Shown in pieces: positions 53,169-61,108 of a DNA stretch of 64,000 bases; the first letter of the stretch is position 1; every line of letters starts with the position of its first letter. Under the pieces are notes generated by a model. The model saw nothing but the letters and a program-made list of their open reading frames with translations, did not search any database and was not told the origin of the DNA. The translations under genes were made by a program, and so were the position numbers. The stretch covers positions 28,001 to 92,000 of the forward strand of contig JAFAFL010000066.1 in assembly GCA_023423535.1 (NCBI GenBank), in the 5' to 3' direction. The DNA comes from Pseudomonadota bacterium (GTDB lineage: Bacteria; Myxococcota; Myxococcia; Myxococcales; Myxococcaceae).

Positions 53169-54035
53169 CTACCAACGTCCGCTCGCGCCGCCGCCGCCGG
53201 AGCGTCCGCCGCCGCCGCGGAAGCTCGAGCCCGACGAGCTCGATGACCGCGACGACGACGAGCTGCGCGAGCTCGAGGAGCGGGAGGAGGACGACGAGGC
53301 GCGCCAGGAGGAGCCTCCTCCCGATCTTCCCGATCCTCGCGAGCCGCTCGAACGGCCCGACGAGAACTGGCCGCGCCGCTTCCCTCCGCCCAGCAGCATG
53401 GCGAGCACGAAGAACGGCGAGAAGAAGCAGATCGCGCCGATGACCAGCACCCCGAGGCCGATGACGAGCCCGAGCACGCCCTCGACCCACGTCCCGTCTC
53501 GCACCTCGCGGACCTTGTGTTCGGGCGACCCGTGGCCAGCGTGCGCGAGCATCGCCTTCACCGAGCCCTCCACCGCACCGTCCGGATCGTCCGCGCGAAG
53601 CTTCGGAATCGCCACGCTCTGGACGATCCGCGCGGCGATGAGGTCCGGGACCTTCTCCTCGAGCCCGTAGCCCACTTCGATGCGCAGGGCGCGGTCCTCG
53701 GAGAAGACGAACAGCGCCATCCCGTCGTCGCGGCCCTTCCGGCCGATGCCCCACGCCTCGAAGGTGCGCGCGCTCCACTCCTCCAGCGGCGTCTCTCCGG
53801 TGGTCCGCGCGATGAAGACGATGACCTGCTGACCCGTTTGCCGCTCGTGTGCCTCGAGCTCTGCGTCGAGCCGCGCGCGGGTCGCCTCCGAGATGAAGCC
53901 CGCCTCGTCCGTGGCCCAGCGCGAGGGCGCGGGTGGCGGTGTGAAAGGTGCGGCGCGCACATCTCCCGTCGCTGCGAGAAGGCAGGCACTCAGCGCGAGG
54001 AGCGGCAACGACCTGCGGCGAAGCGAGGTGCGCAT
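53169..54035 (-). CDS. TPM domain protein (YgcG-like) with Ser/Arg/Gly-rich C-terminus
   Basis: The 288-residue protein has a signal peptide, then a TPM/DUF477 domain with RWATDEAGFISEATRARLDA, GQQVIVFIARTTGETPLEEW, GRKGRDDGMALFVFSEDRAL and IEVGYGLEEKVPDL. Two close hydrophobic stretches near 200-230 form a membrane anchor. The last 70 residues are repeated Ser, Arg and Gly (RSSSSSRSSSSSG), ending in a Gly-rich tail. TPM proteins occur across bacteria and plants (including photosystem II repair) and lack a settled bacterial role. ATG 54035 fits the signal peptide best. Confidence 0.88.
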   Translation of the reverse strand: MRTSLRRRSLPLLALSACLLAATGDVRAAPFTPPPAPSRWATDEAGFISEATRARLDAELEAHERQTGQQVIVFIARTTGETPLEEWSARTFEAWGIGRKGRDDGMALFVFSEDRALRIEVGYGLEEKVPDLIAARIVQSVAIPKLRADDPDGAVEGSVKAMLAHAGHGSPEHKVREVRDGTWVEGVLGLVIGLGVLVIGAICFFSPFFVLAMLLGGGKRRGQFSSGRSSGSRGSGRSGGGSSWRASSSSSRSSSSRSSSSSRSSSSSGSSFRGGGGRSGGGGASGRW

Positions 54036-54078
54036 GGGCCCGCGCATCATGCCGCTGACCGGTCGCACGGTGGGAGCC

Positions 54079-54666
54079 TCAGCGCTTCGTGTGCGCGGGG
54101 GGCTGCACCTGGAGCGGCGTGGGGAAGAGCCGGAAGCCGAAGTCGCCGAACGAGACGATCGTCGCGCCCACCGCGACCGCCGCGGCGCCTCCGAGCATGG
54201 AGCTCACGGCAAACGGCCGGAGGTGGTCTTCCCCCACCTGATCGAAGGCGCCGATCATCAAGGCGGCGGCTCCCACCGCGATGACCACTCCGCCCACCGT
54301 CACCAGCGCGCGATTGCCCACGTCCACCTTCGCCGTCACGTCGAGCGGCTGATCGAGGAGCGTGAACTCTCCCGAACGAACGCCGTCGGGCTGAAGGAAG
54401 AAGAACTTCCCCTCGCGATCGCCGAGCGTCACCTCACAGGGCGCGTCACACAGCGGCTGATAGGTGACCCGCTCCTCCGACACGTGCTGAGTCTCGAAGC
54501 TGAACTCGTGCCTCGCCTCGCCCACGACGCGGCACAGCGCCACCGGGCCGTTCGCCTTGACGCGCAGGCGCACGGGCTCGCCAGGGGAGGCCTCCGTCTG
54601 GGCGGCCACCGTCGCAGGCACGGCGGAGAGCAAGAGCGCAAACGTGGCGAGGAACCGAAGTGCCAT
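54079..54666 (-). CDS. Hypothetical exported protein with PEGA-like domain and membrane helices
   Basis: The 195-residue protein has a signal peptide (LATFALLLSAVPATVAAQ), a beta-rich part with two cysteines (ALCRVVG, PLCDAPCEVTLG), and two hydrophobic stretches (VTVGGVVIAVGAAALMIGAF, MLGGAAAVAVGATIVSF). It resembles PEGA-domain proteins common in myxobacteria, but the family match is weak. It starts 2 bases after the propeller lipoprotein gene ends. Confidence 0.65.
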   Translation of the reverse strand: MALRFLATFALLLSAVPATVAAQTEASPGEPVRLRVKANGPVALCRVVGEARHEFSFETQHVSEERVTYQPLCDAPCEVTLGDREGKFFFLQPDGVRSGEFTLLDQPLDVTAKVDVGNRALVTVGGVVIAVGAAALMIGAFDQVGEDHLRPFAVSSMLGGAAAVAVGATIVSFGDFGFRLFPTPLQVQPPAHTKR

Positions 54667-54668
54667 GG

Positions 54669-56207
54669 CTACCGGTTCACCACGAGCTGGTACTCCGCCA
54701 GCGGCAGCGTCCGCACGAGCTCCGTGTTCACGCGCATCCAGAGCTGACCCGAGTCGTCCACGCCCGCCATGAGGTTTCCGCCGTGCAGCGAGTAGCGGAA
54801 GAGCTGCCCGAACTCCGGCGCGTCCACCGCGATGATCTCGGTGGGCAAGGTGCCCGGCTGGCCGCTCCCGCTGAGGATGTAGAAGTCCTTTCCGTGACCG
54901 GGCTGCACGCCCATCGTCACCAGCGCGCCCTCGGGCTGGATCGGCTCGCCGCCCTTGTTCAGCACGTCGCCGTTCGCGGCGCTGAGAAACCAGGTGTGCT
55001 GAGGCGCCACCGCCGCGACGATCGAGCGTCCGAAGTAGGGGACGGTCAGCAGCACGTGTCCGGGCAACGGGCCCTTCTGCCACTTGAGGTCGCTGCCCGT
55101 GCACCCGGCCTGCGCCGCGTTCGTCGCGCAGGCGAACACCGTGGACGCGGTGGGGTGCGTCTTCAGCGCGAAGTAGGCGATCGACGCGTCGGCGCTGAAG
55201 GCCACCGGCGGGATGTTCGGGATGTCGCCCACGCCGTACTGGAAGCTCTTCAGCTCCACCGCGCCCACGCTGCCGCCGCTCGCGTAGGAGAGCCGCTGCA
55301 TCCAGAGCGCCGCCGTCTGCGTCCCGAGGTTGTCCACCCACATGGGCACATAGACCGCATCGCTCTGCACGCCCACGTTGCCGGTGATGCGCCCCGCCGG
55401 CGCGAACGTCCAGAGCACCTGACCGCCGGGCATCGCTTCGTTTCCGCTGCGGACGCGCACGAGGCGCTCGGGGCCCTCCGCGTAGATCAGCGCGTCGCCA
55501 TCCGGCCCCACGGTGAGGTGGCGCACGTTGCCCACGAAGGTGGCGACCACCGTCATGTTCTCCTTGAATGCGAACGCGCCCTGGCCCGGCTCCACTGCCC
55601 AGCGCAGACCGGTGGCGAGGTGCAGCTCGGTGATCCACGTGGACGCGCTGCAGTTGAAGGGCAGGGTCTGGTTGAAGTGGGTGACCTCGCCGCCTCGCGA
55701 GACGCGCACGAACGCGGTGCTGCCACCGCCCGTGCCGCTGCAGCCGATGAAGCCCACGTGCGGTCCCTGGCCCACCGCCCAGAACACGTCCGTCACCACC
55801 TGCGCGCCGGGCTGCGGGCGGATGACCTCCGCCACCGGGAGGAAGCGGACCGCCGCGGGGTTCGACGCATTCTGCCGGTCGTCGTCGCAGCGCACGCGCG
55901 CCACCAGCGCCACGTCCGCGGCGAGCCCGCTCGAGTAACGCAGGTTGTTCGGCGCGATCTCGTAGGTCGTCGGGTTGCCCTTGTACGGCACGTCCGCCAC
56001 ATGCACGTCGCGGTTCCACAGCGAGAGGTTCTTCACCTCGTTGCAGCCGCTGACGGTGAGGTTCACCGTGAGCTTCGTGTCCGCGATCGTGGCCGACACC
56101 GCCTGCACCGTGACCCTCGGCGGATCGCCGGGGAGGGGAGGCGGCTTCTCGCCGCAGGCCGCGATGCAGATCGTCGCCGCCACTGCCACCGCGAGGTGCG
56201 CGCGCAT
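54669..56207 (-). CDS. Lipoprotein with beta-propeller-like repeats
   Basis: The 512-residue protein has a lipobox (ATICIAAC, Cys at about 18) and an Ig-like N-terminal part. A series of four-strand blades follows (GGQVLWTFAPAGRITGNVGV, DGDALIYAEGPERLVRVRSG, HTWFLSAANGDVLNKGGEPI) as in PQQ-type propellers. It is placed between an OmpA-family gene and a small exported protein, in one transcript. A role in surface assembly or scaffolding is inferred from position; no enzyme motif is seen. Confidence 0.7.
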   Translation of the reverse strand: MRAHLAVAVAATICIAACGEKPPPLPGDPPRVTVQAVSATIADTKLTVNLTVSGCNEVKNLSLWNRDVHVADVPYKGNPTTYEIAPNNLRYSSGLAADVALVARVRCDDDRQNASNPAAVRFLPVAEVIRPQPGAQVVTDVFWAVGQGPHVGFIGCSGTGGGSTAFVRVSRGGEVTHFNQTLPFNCSASTWITELHLATGLRWAVEPGQGAFAFKENMTVVATFVGNVRHLTVGPDGDALIYAEGPERLVRVRSGNEAMPGGQVLWTFAPAGRITGNVGVQSDAVYVPMWVDNLGTQTAALWMQRLSYASGGSVGAVELKSFQYGVGDIPNIPPVAFSADASIAYFALKTHPTASTVFACATNAAQAGCTGSDLKWQKGPLPGHVLLTVPYFGRSIVAAVAPQHTWFLSAANGDVLNKGGEPIQPEGALVTMGVQPGHGKDFYILSGSGQPGTLPTEIIAVDAPEFGQLFRYSLHGGNLMAGVDDSGQLWMRVNTELVRTLPLAEYQLVVNR

Positions 56208-56219
56208 GTCCTGTCTCCG

Positions 56220-58376
56220 CTACCGCTCGGTGATGTGGAACTCCACGCGCCGGTTCAGCTCGCGGCCGCGCGCGGTGAGGTTCGGCGCCACCGGCCGGCT
56301 GTCGCCGAAGCCCGCGGCCTCGATGCGCGAGGGGTCGATGCCGCGCTGCACGAGGTAGTCCGCCACCGCCTTTGCCCGGTCCTCGGAGAGGCGCTGGTTC
56401 GTCGTCTTCACGCCGCGATTGTCGGTGTGGCCCTCGACGCGCACGCGCTTGATGTCGTTCTTCACGATCACGTCCACGACCTCGTTCAGCAGGCCGTGCG
56501 ACGCAGGAAGGATCGTCGCCTTGTTCGTGGCGAAGAGGACCTGCTGGAGGATCTCGATCCGGTCCTCGCGGACGATCGCCTGGCGCTTCTTCGGCTCCGG
56601 ATCGAGCTCGAACGAGAGCTCCATCTTCGCGTCGTCACCCACCTGGACCTCGCGGGTCTGCGCGAGGTGCTCGGGCGCCACCACCGTCACCACGTACTTG
56701 CCGGGCGGCACGTCGAGCTTCTGGGGATCCGCGGAGGCCTCGGCGGTCTGCAGCGCCTGCTCCACCGGGCCCTTGAACTTCACCTGCGCCGCCAGCGGCT
56801 TCTTCTTGTTCGCCGCGTTCCCGGTCACGGTGACGAGGAAGTGCGCGAGCTTCTCCATCGGCTCGAGCTCCAGCTGCACCTTCGACGTCGTCCCCGCCGC
56901 GAGCACCACCTCCGCCTGCGCCTCGCGATAGCCGGCCTTCACCGCCTTCAGCGTCACCGCGCCCTCGCCCAGCTCGTGGGTGAGGAAGCGGCCTCCGTCT
57001 GCATCCGACGCGACCGGCGGCAGGCCCGCGCCCACCATGGCGACGATCACGCCCGGCACCGGCTGACCGGTCTGCTTGTCCACCACCACGCCCTCGACCT
57101 TCGCGCCCTTCGGGGCCTCGACCTGCTCGGCGATGCGGCGCTCGCGCAGCGTCTCCACGATCCGGCTCTCGCCGCGACCGAACGGATCGACGTTGAACGC
57201 TGCGCCCAGGTACACGTTCCAGGGCTGCGTGGCCGGCACACCCTGGCCCACCGTCCGCGCGAGGCCGAGCTGCGCGCCGGTGACGAAGGTGAGGTCCTTC
57301 ACCGCGGTGATCTTCATGCCGAGGCCGACCCGCTGCGGCATCGCCTCGCTGACGGCCACGTACCGGATCTGATCCGGCGAGAGCAGGCCGCGGCTGTCCA
57401 CGCCGAGCGGCACGCCCACGTCGTACTCGAGGAACGGGGTGACCACCGGCAGCGGGATTTCGATCGCCGCGTTGCCGACGAAGCGGTTGTAGCGGTGCAC
57501 GCCGAGCGCGAACTCCTCCGCCGCGTTGAGCGCGTGGTGACGCACGAGCCCGCCGGTGCCGTCGAGCTGGAAGCCGAGGTTCACGTGGCCCACGACCGGC
57601 ACTTTCGGCGCGGCGCTGCGCACGTCGTACGAGGCCACCGCGCGCGGCGAGAACCCCCACGCGTAACCGGTGACGCTCTGGGTGCCCACGCCGGCAAAGG
57701 ACTGCGCGCGCAGATCGAGACCGGCGCTGAAGCCACGGGCCCACTCGCGCGACGCCTTGGCGCCGAAGGTCACGTCGCCGAGCGTCTGGATGAGCGTCGG
57801 CGAGGAGAAGCTGTTCGAGTTCGCGCTCGCGCCGTAGGCGAGGAAGACCTCGAGGAAGTCGAGCGGCACGTAGGAGGCGGCGAAGGTGCCCGCGGAGCGC
57901 ACGTGGCTCGCCCGCTGGACGGGGAAGTTGCTGCCGCTGAAGTACTCGCCGAGCACCGAGATCCGCAGGATGCCCTTCGGCCCCAGCGTCGCCGACGAGG
58001 TGCTGAGCAGCCCCACCGCGCCCACCGCCGAGGGCGTGATGCGCCGGTTCGCGCCGGTGAACGAGTGACCCCAGGTGGAGGGGCTGTGCGGCTCGCTGCC
58101 CGGAACCACGCGCTCTTCGTGCGAGACCACCACCGGCTCGCCGGCCGAGGAGGCGGCCGCGGTCTCCGCATTCGCCGCCTGCTGCGAGGCCGGGGCGGCG
58201 GAGGTAGCAGTGGCGGATGCTCCCTTCTTCTCGTCCTTCTTCGCCGGAGCGGCAGGCGCAGGCGTCGCGGGCGGCGCGGGCGGTGGATTGGAGGGGAAGG
58301 TGCTCCACTCGTCGGCCTGGGCCATGGCCAGGGCGGGCGCGAGGAAGCACAGGGCGAGGAGGTGACGCGCGGTCAT
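56220..58376 (-). CDS. OmpA family outer membrane protein with carboxypeptidase-regulatory-like domain
   Basis: The 718-residue protein has a signal peptide and an Ala/Pro/Lys-rich linker. A beta-barrel-like region of about 330 residues (GVHRYNRFVGNAAIEIPLPV) follows, then a carboxypeptidase regulatory-like domain (KVEGVVVDKQTGQPVPGVIV), a second such part, and a C-terminal OmpA domain with VRVEGHTDNRGVKTTNQRLS. OmpA domains hold peptidoglycan. It heads a run of at least three minus-strand genes. ATG 58376 is chosen over the longer open frame. Confidence 0.9.
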   Translation of the reverse strand: MTARHLLALCFLAPALAMAQADEWSTFPSNPPPAPPATPAPAAPAKKDEKKGASATATSAAPASQQAANAETAAASSAGEPVVVSHEERVVPGSEPHSPSTWGHSFTGANRRITPSAVGAVGLLSTSSATLGPKGILRISVLGEYFSGSNFPVQRASHVRSAGTFAASYVPLDFLEVFLAYGASANSNSFSSPTLIQTLGDVTFGAKASREWARGFSAGLDLRAQSFAGVGTQSVTGYAWGFSPRAVASYDVRSAAPKVPVVGHVNLGFQLDGTGGLVRHHALNAAEEFALGVHRYNRFVGNAAIEIPLPVVTPFLEYDVGVPLGVDSRGLLSPDQIRYVAVSEAMPQRVGLGMKITAVKDLTFVTGAQLGLARTVGQGVPATQPWNVYLGAAFNVDPFGRGESRIVETLRERRIAEQVEAPKGAKVEGVVVDKQTGQPVPGVIVAMVGAGLPPVASDADGGRFLTHELGEGAVTLKAVKAGYREAQAEVVLAAGTTSKVQLELEPMEKLAHFLVTVTGNAANKKKPLAAQVKFKGPVEQALQTAEASADPQKLDVPPGKYVVTVVAPEHLAQTREVQVGDDAKMELSFELDPEPKKRQAIVREDRIEILQQVLFATNKATILPASHGLLNEVVDVIVKNDIKRVRVEGHTDNRGVKTTNQRLSEDRAKAVADYLVQRGIDPSRIEAAGFGDSRPVAPNLTARGRELNRRVEFHITER

Positions 58377-58399
58377 GGGCGGAGGCCTTTCGGCCGGCG

Positions 58400-58427
58400 A
58401 GTATATGCCTGCTTGTGGACCCCACAA
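58400..58427 (-). promoter_or_regulatory. Candidate sigma-70 promoter of the OmpA-family gene
   Basis: On the minus strand TTGTGG (58427-58422) and TATACT (58405-58400) are 16 bases apart; the -10 matches at five of six. The transcript start would be about 58393, giving a leader of under 20 bases. Confidence 0.55.
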
Positions 58428-58520
58428 CTGGCGGGACCCACGGGCTTTTCCGCGGGCGATCCAACCGCGCGGCCCCACACAATCCCCTGCATGACAGGTG
58501 GCCGTCGGCGGCAGGTCCGG

Positions 58521-58526
58521 TATAGT
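58521..58526 (+). promoter_or_regulatory. Candidate -10 box of the hybrid kinase gene
   Basis: TATAGT matches the -10 consensus at five of six and lies 39 bases before the ATG. No good -35 is at the right distance; ATGACA at 58491-58496 is too far (24 bases). Confidence 0.35.
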
Positions 58527-58565
58527 GTCCTTCCGCATGTCAAGAAAAATCGGGAAAACGCGCTG

Positions 58566-61052
58566 ATGCCTACCCGGGGCCAGACATCCCGAGGCCGCGT
58601 GCTCGTGGTCGGTGCCGAGGAGGCTGCCGGCCGGCTCGCCGACCGTCTGACGCGGCGTGGCTATTTCGTTCGCGCGGCGCCGAAGCCGGGCGCGGTGCTG
58701 GAGACGGCGAAGGCGCTGCGTCCCGAGGTGGTCTTCGTCGCGCCGGGTGCCGGTGCGGAGGATGCGCTGGCGGTGGTGCGCGGCTCGTCGGCGCTGCGCG
58801 AGCTGCCGGTGCTGGCGGAGATCGATGGCGTCCCGCTCGATGAGGTGCGGGCGCTCGGCGTGGACGACTGGGTCCACGGCGAAGAGGAGATCACCGTCCG
58901 GCTCGAGGGCGCGCTCCGGGCCCGCAGGCTGGTGGAGAGCGATCAGGCCTCGCGGCGGAAGCTGGAGACGCTGCTAGAGATCGCGCGCATCGCCACCTCC
59001 ACGCTGGAGCTCGATCAGATCCTCGACCTCGCGGTGCGGAAGGTCGCGGACGTGGTGCAGGCGGATCGCTGCTCGGTGGTGCTGGTGGAGACCGGTGGCC
59101 CGCGGACGGCGCAGGTGGTGGCGTCGGTGGATTTGCCGGAGGGCGGGCCCCTGGCGCTCGATCTGGCGCGCTACCCGGAGCTGCGGCGCGCGCTGGAGAC
59201 GCGGCAGACGGTGAAGGTGGACGACGCGACGCGCGACCCGCTGATGGACGAGGTCCGGCCGCAGATCCTACCGCTGGGGATCAAGAGCATCCTCGTGCAG
59301 CCCCTCATCTCGCAGGAGGATCTTCTCGGCGCACTGTTCCTGCGGCTCTCGCGCGCGAACGACGACGCGGAGGCGTTCGATCAGGCGGACCTCGAGTTCG
59401 CGCAGGCGGTGGCGGCGGCGCTGGCGGGCTCGGTCCGCAACGCGCGGCTGCACCAGGCGCTCAAGCGCAAGCGCGAGGATCTGGAGAGCGCGTACGTCGA
59501 TCGCTACCGGGAGCTCAACGAGGCGAACAAGCGGCTGAAGGAGCTCAACCGCTTCAAGGACGAGATGATCGCGGTCATCAGCCACGATCTGCGCTCGCCG
59601 CTGAATGTGCTGCTCGGACACGGGCGGCTCCTGCAGGACACCGAGCTGCAGTCGCAGGACCGCGCGTCGGTCGATGCGATGGTGCGGCAGGGGAGGAAGA
59701 TCCTCGAGCTCGTGGAGTCGCTGCTGGAGCGCGGCAAGGGCGAGCAGGGGCGGTTCGCGCTCGAGCCCTCCACGCTGGATCTCTCCGCCCTGTGCCGGGA
59801 GACCGCGAAGGAGCTGGAGATCCTCGGCGCGTCGCGGAAGGTGACGGTGCGCTCCGAGGCGTCGCGGCCGCTGAAGATCGTGGGCGACGCGGTGAAGCTG
59901 CGGCAGGTGCTGGAGAACCTGCTCGGCAACGCGCTGCAGCACGTGCCGGAGGGCGGTCGGATCACGGTGCGCGCGCAGCGGCTTCGGCGCCCTGACGGCG
60001 ACATGGCGCGCGTGGTGGTGGAGGACAACGGACCGGGCATCGCCGAGGGCCAGCTGCACCTCGTCTTCGATCGCTACCACCATGGACCGGGCGGCACGGG
60101 CCTCGGGCTCGCCATCTGCCGTGAGTTCGTGGAGCTGCACGGCGGTGAGATCTGGGCCGAGCACGCCGACGGCGGCGGCGCCTCGTTCGTGTTCACCTTG
60201 CCGCTCGCGCGCGAGCTCGATGCGACGGTGACGCAGGGGCTCGGCGGCGAGCAGGACGCGCCGCGGGTGCTGGTGGTGGAGGACGAGCCGGAGGTCGCGG
60301 CGAACGTCACCGAGATCCTGCGCTCGCGCTACCGGGTGGAGATCGCGCGGGATGGCGCGGAGGGCCTCGCGAGGGCGCGCGCGCTGGTGCCGGACCTCAT
60401 CGTGATGGACGTGTTCCTCCCGCGCGTGGACGGGCTCGATGCCGCGGCGGCGCTGAAGAGCTCCGCGGACACCGCCGACATTCCGGTGATCCTCCTCTCC
60501 GCGCACCAGGCGGTGGCGGACAAGCTGCGCGCGCTGAACCTCGGCGCGGTGGACTACCTCGCGAAGCCGTTCCAGTCGCTGGAGCTGCTCGCGTGCGCGG
60601 AGCGGGCGCTGAAGCTGCGGCAGACGGAGCGAGAGCTCGCGCGGTCCCAGGCGCTCCTGCGTCAGGCGGGCAGCGATCCACAGACGGGCCTGCTCGATCG
60701 GGGCGGGTTCACCGCGAGGCTCGAGCAGGAGCTCTCCCGCGCGCGGCGTCACGAGCGTCCGCTGTCGCTGGCGATCCTGCGGCCGGAGGGCGTCCTCAAG
60801 GAGCACGTCCGGGGAGCCGCCGGGCTGCTTCGCCAGGCGCTGCGCGGGGCCGACGTGTCGGGTCATGTGGGCGGCGGCGTGTTCGTCGTCGCGCTCCCGG
60901 AGACGACGGTGGCCGAGGCGGAGCGTTCAATGGCGAGGCTGCTGCCGCTGCTCCACACGCCGGCCGGTCACGGCTTCACCGCTTCGGTGGAGGACGTGAG
61001 CGAGGGACACCTCGATGCCGAGGCCCTGATGGAGCGGCTGCTGCCGGCGTAG
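58566..61052 (+). CDS. Hybrid sensor kinase with GAF, receiver and degenerate GGDEF-like domains
   Basis: The 828-residue soluble protein has, in order, a receiver-like domain (1-115) lacking the phosphoacceptor Asp (EVVFVAPGAG), a GAF domain (about 130-310), a coiled linker, HisKA (AVISHDLRSPLNVLLGHGRL, H340), HATPase (LLGNALQHVPEGGRITV, DNGPGIA, GTGLGLAICREF), a true receiver (VVEDEPEVAANV, D615 in VMDVFLPRVDG, YLAKPFQS), and a C-terminal GGDEF-like domain. There the signature is GGGVF (769-773) rather than GGDEF, so it cannot be a normal diguanylate cyclase. ATG 58566 starts the first domain. Confidence 0.9.
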   Translation: MPTRGQTSRGRVLVVGAEEAAGRLADRLTRRGYFVRAAPKPGAVLETAKALRPEVVFVAPGAGAEDALAVVRGSSALRELPVLAEIDGVPLDEVRALGVDDWVHGEEEITVRLEGALRARRLVESDQASRRKLETLLEIARIATSTLELDQILDLAVRKVADVVQADRCSVVLVETGGPRTAQVVASVDLPEGGPLALDLARYPELRRALETRQTVKVDDATRDPLMDEVRPQILPLGIKSILVQPLISQEDLLGALFLRLSRANDDAEAFDQADLEFAQAVAAALAGSVRNARLHQALKRKREDLESAYVDRYRELNEANKRLKELNRFKDEMIAVISHDLRSPLNVLLGHGRLLQDTELQSQDRASVDAMVRQGRKILELVESLLERGKGEQGRFALEPSTLDLSALCRETAKELEILGASRKVTVRSEASRPLKIVGDAVKLRQVLENLLGNALQHVPEGGRITVRAQRLRRPDGDMARVVVEDNGPGIAEGQLHLVFDRYHHGPGGTGLGLAICREFVELHGGEIWAEHADGGGASFVFTLPLARELDATVTQGLGGEQDAPRVLVVEDEPEVAANVTEILRSRYRVEIARDGAEGLARARALVPDLIVMDVFLPRVDGLDAAAALKSSADTADIPVILLSAHQAVADKLRALNLGAVDYLAKPFQSLELLACAERALKLRQTERELARSQALLRQAGSDPQTGLLDRGGFTARLEQELSRARRHERPLSLAILRPEGVLKEHVRGAAGLLRQALRGADVSGHVGGGVFVVALPETTVAEAERSMARLLPLLHTPAGHGFTASVEDVSEGHLDAEALMERLLPA

Positions 61053-61093
61053 GCGAGGGCGGTGTAGGCCCTGCGCGCGGAGAGGTGAGCCGC

Positions 61094-61099
61094 TACAAT
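61094..61099 (+). promoter_or_regulatory. Candidate -10 box of the TPR lipoprotein gene
   Basis: TACAAT matches the -10 consensus at five of six and ends only 9 bases before the ATG at 61109, so any transcript from it would be almost leaderless. No -35 match is visible. Confidence 0.35.
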
Positions 61100-61108
61100 C
61101 GAGGCCCT

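Noticed and set aside
53181..53390. Repeated Ser/Arg codons in the TPM protein taken as a CRISPR-like or satellite repeat
   Set aside because: There are no regular spacer-repeat units; it is a low-complexity coding tail.
54660..58565. Very long plus-strand open frame (about 1300 codons) running into the hybrid kinase gene
   Set aside because: It lies antisense to three well-supported minus-strand genes and its residues are His/Arg/Asp-rich, the usual product of reading GC-rich genes backwards. The kinase's own domains begin only at 58566.
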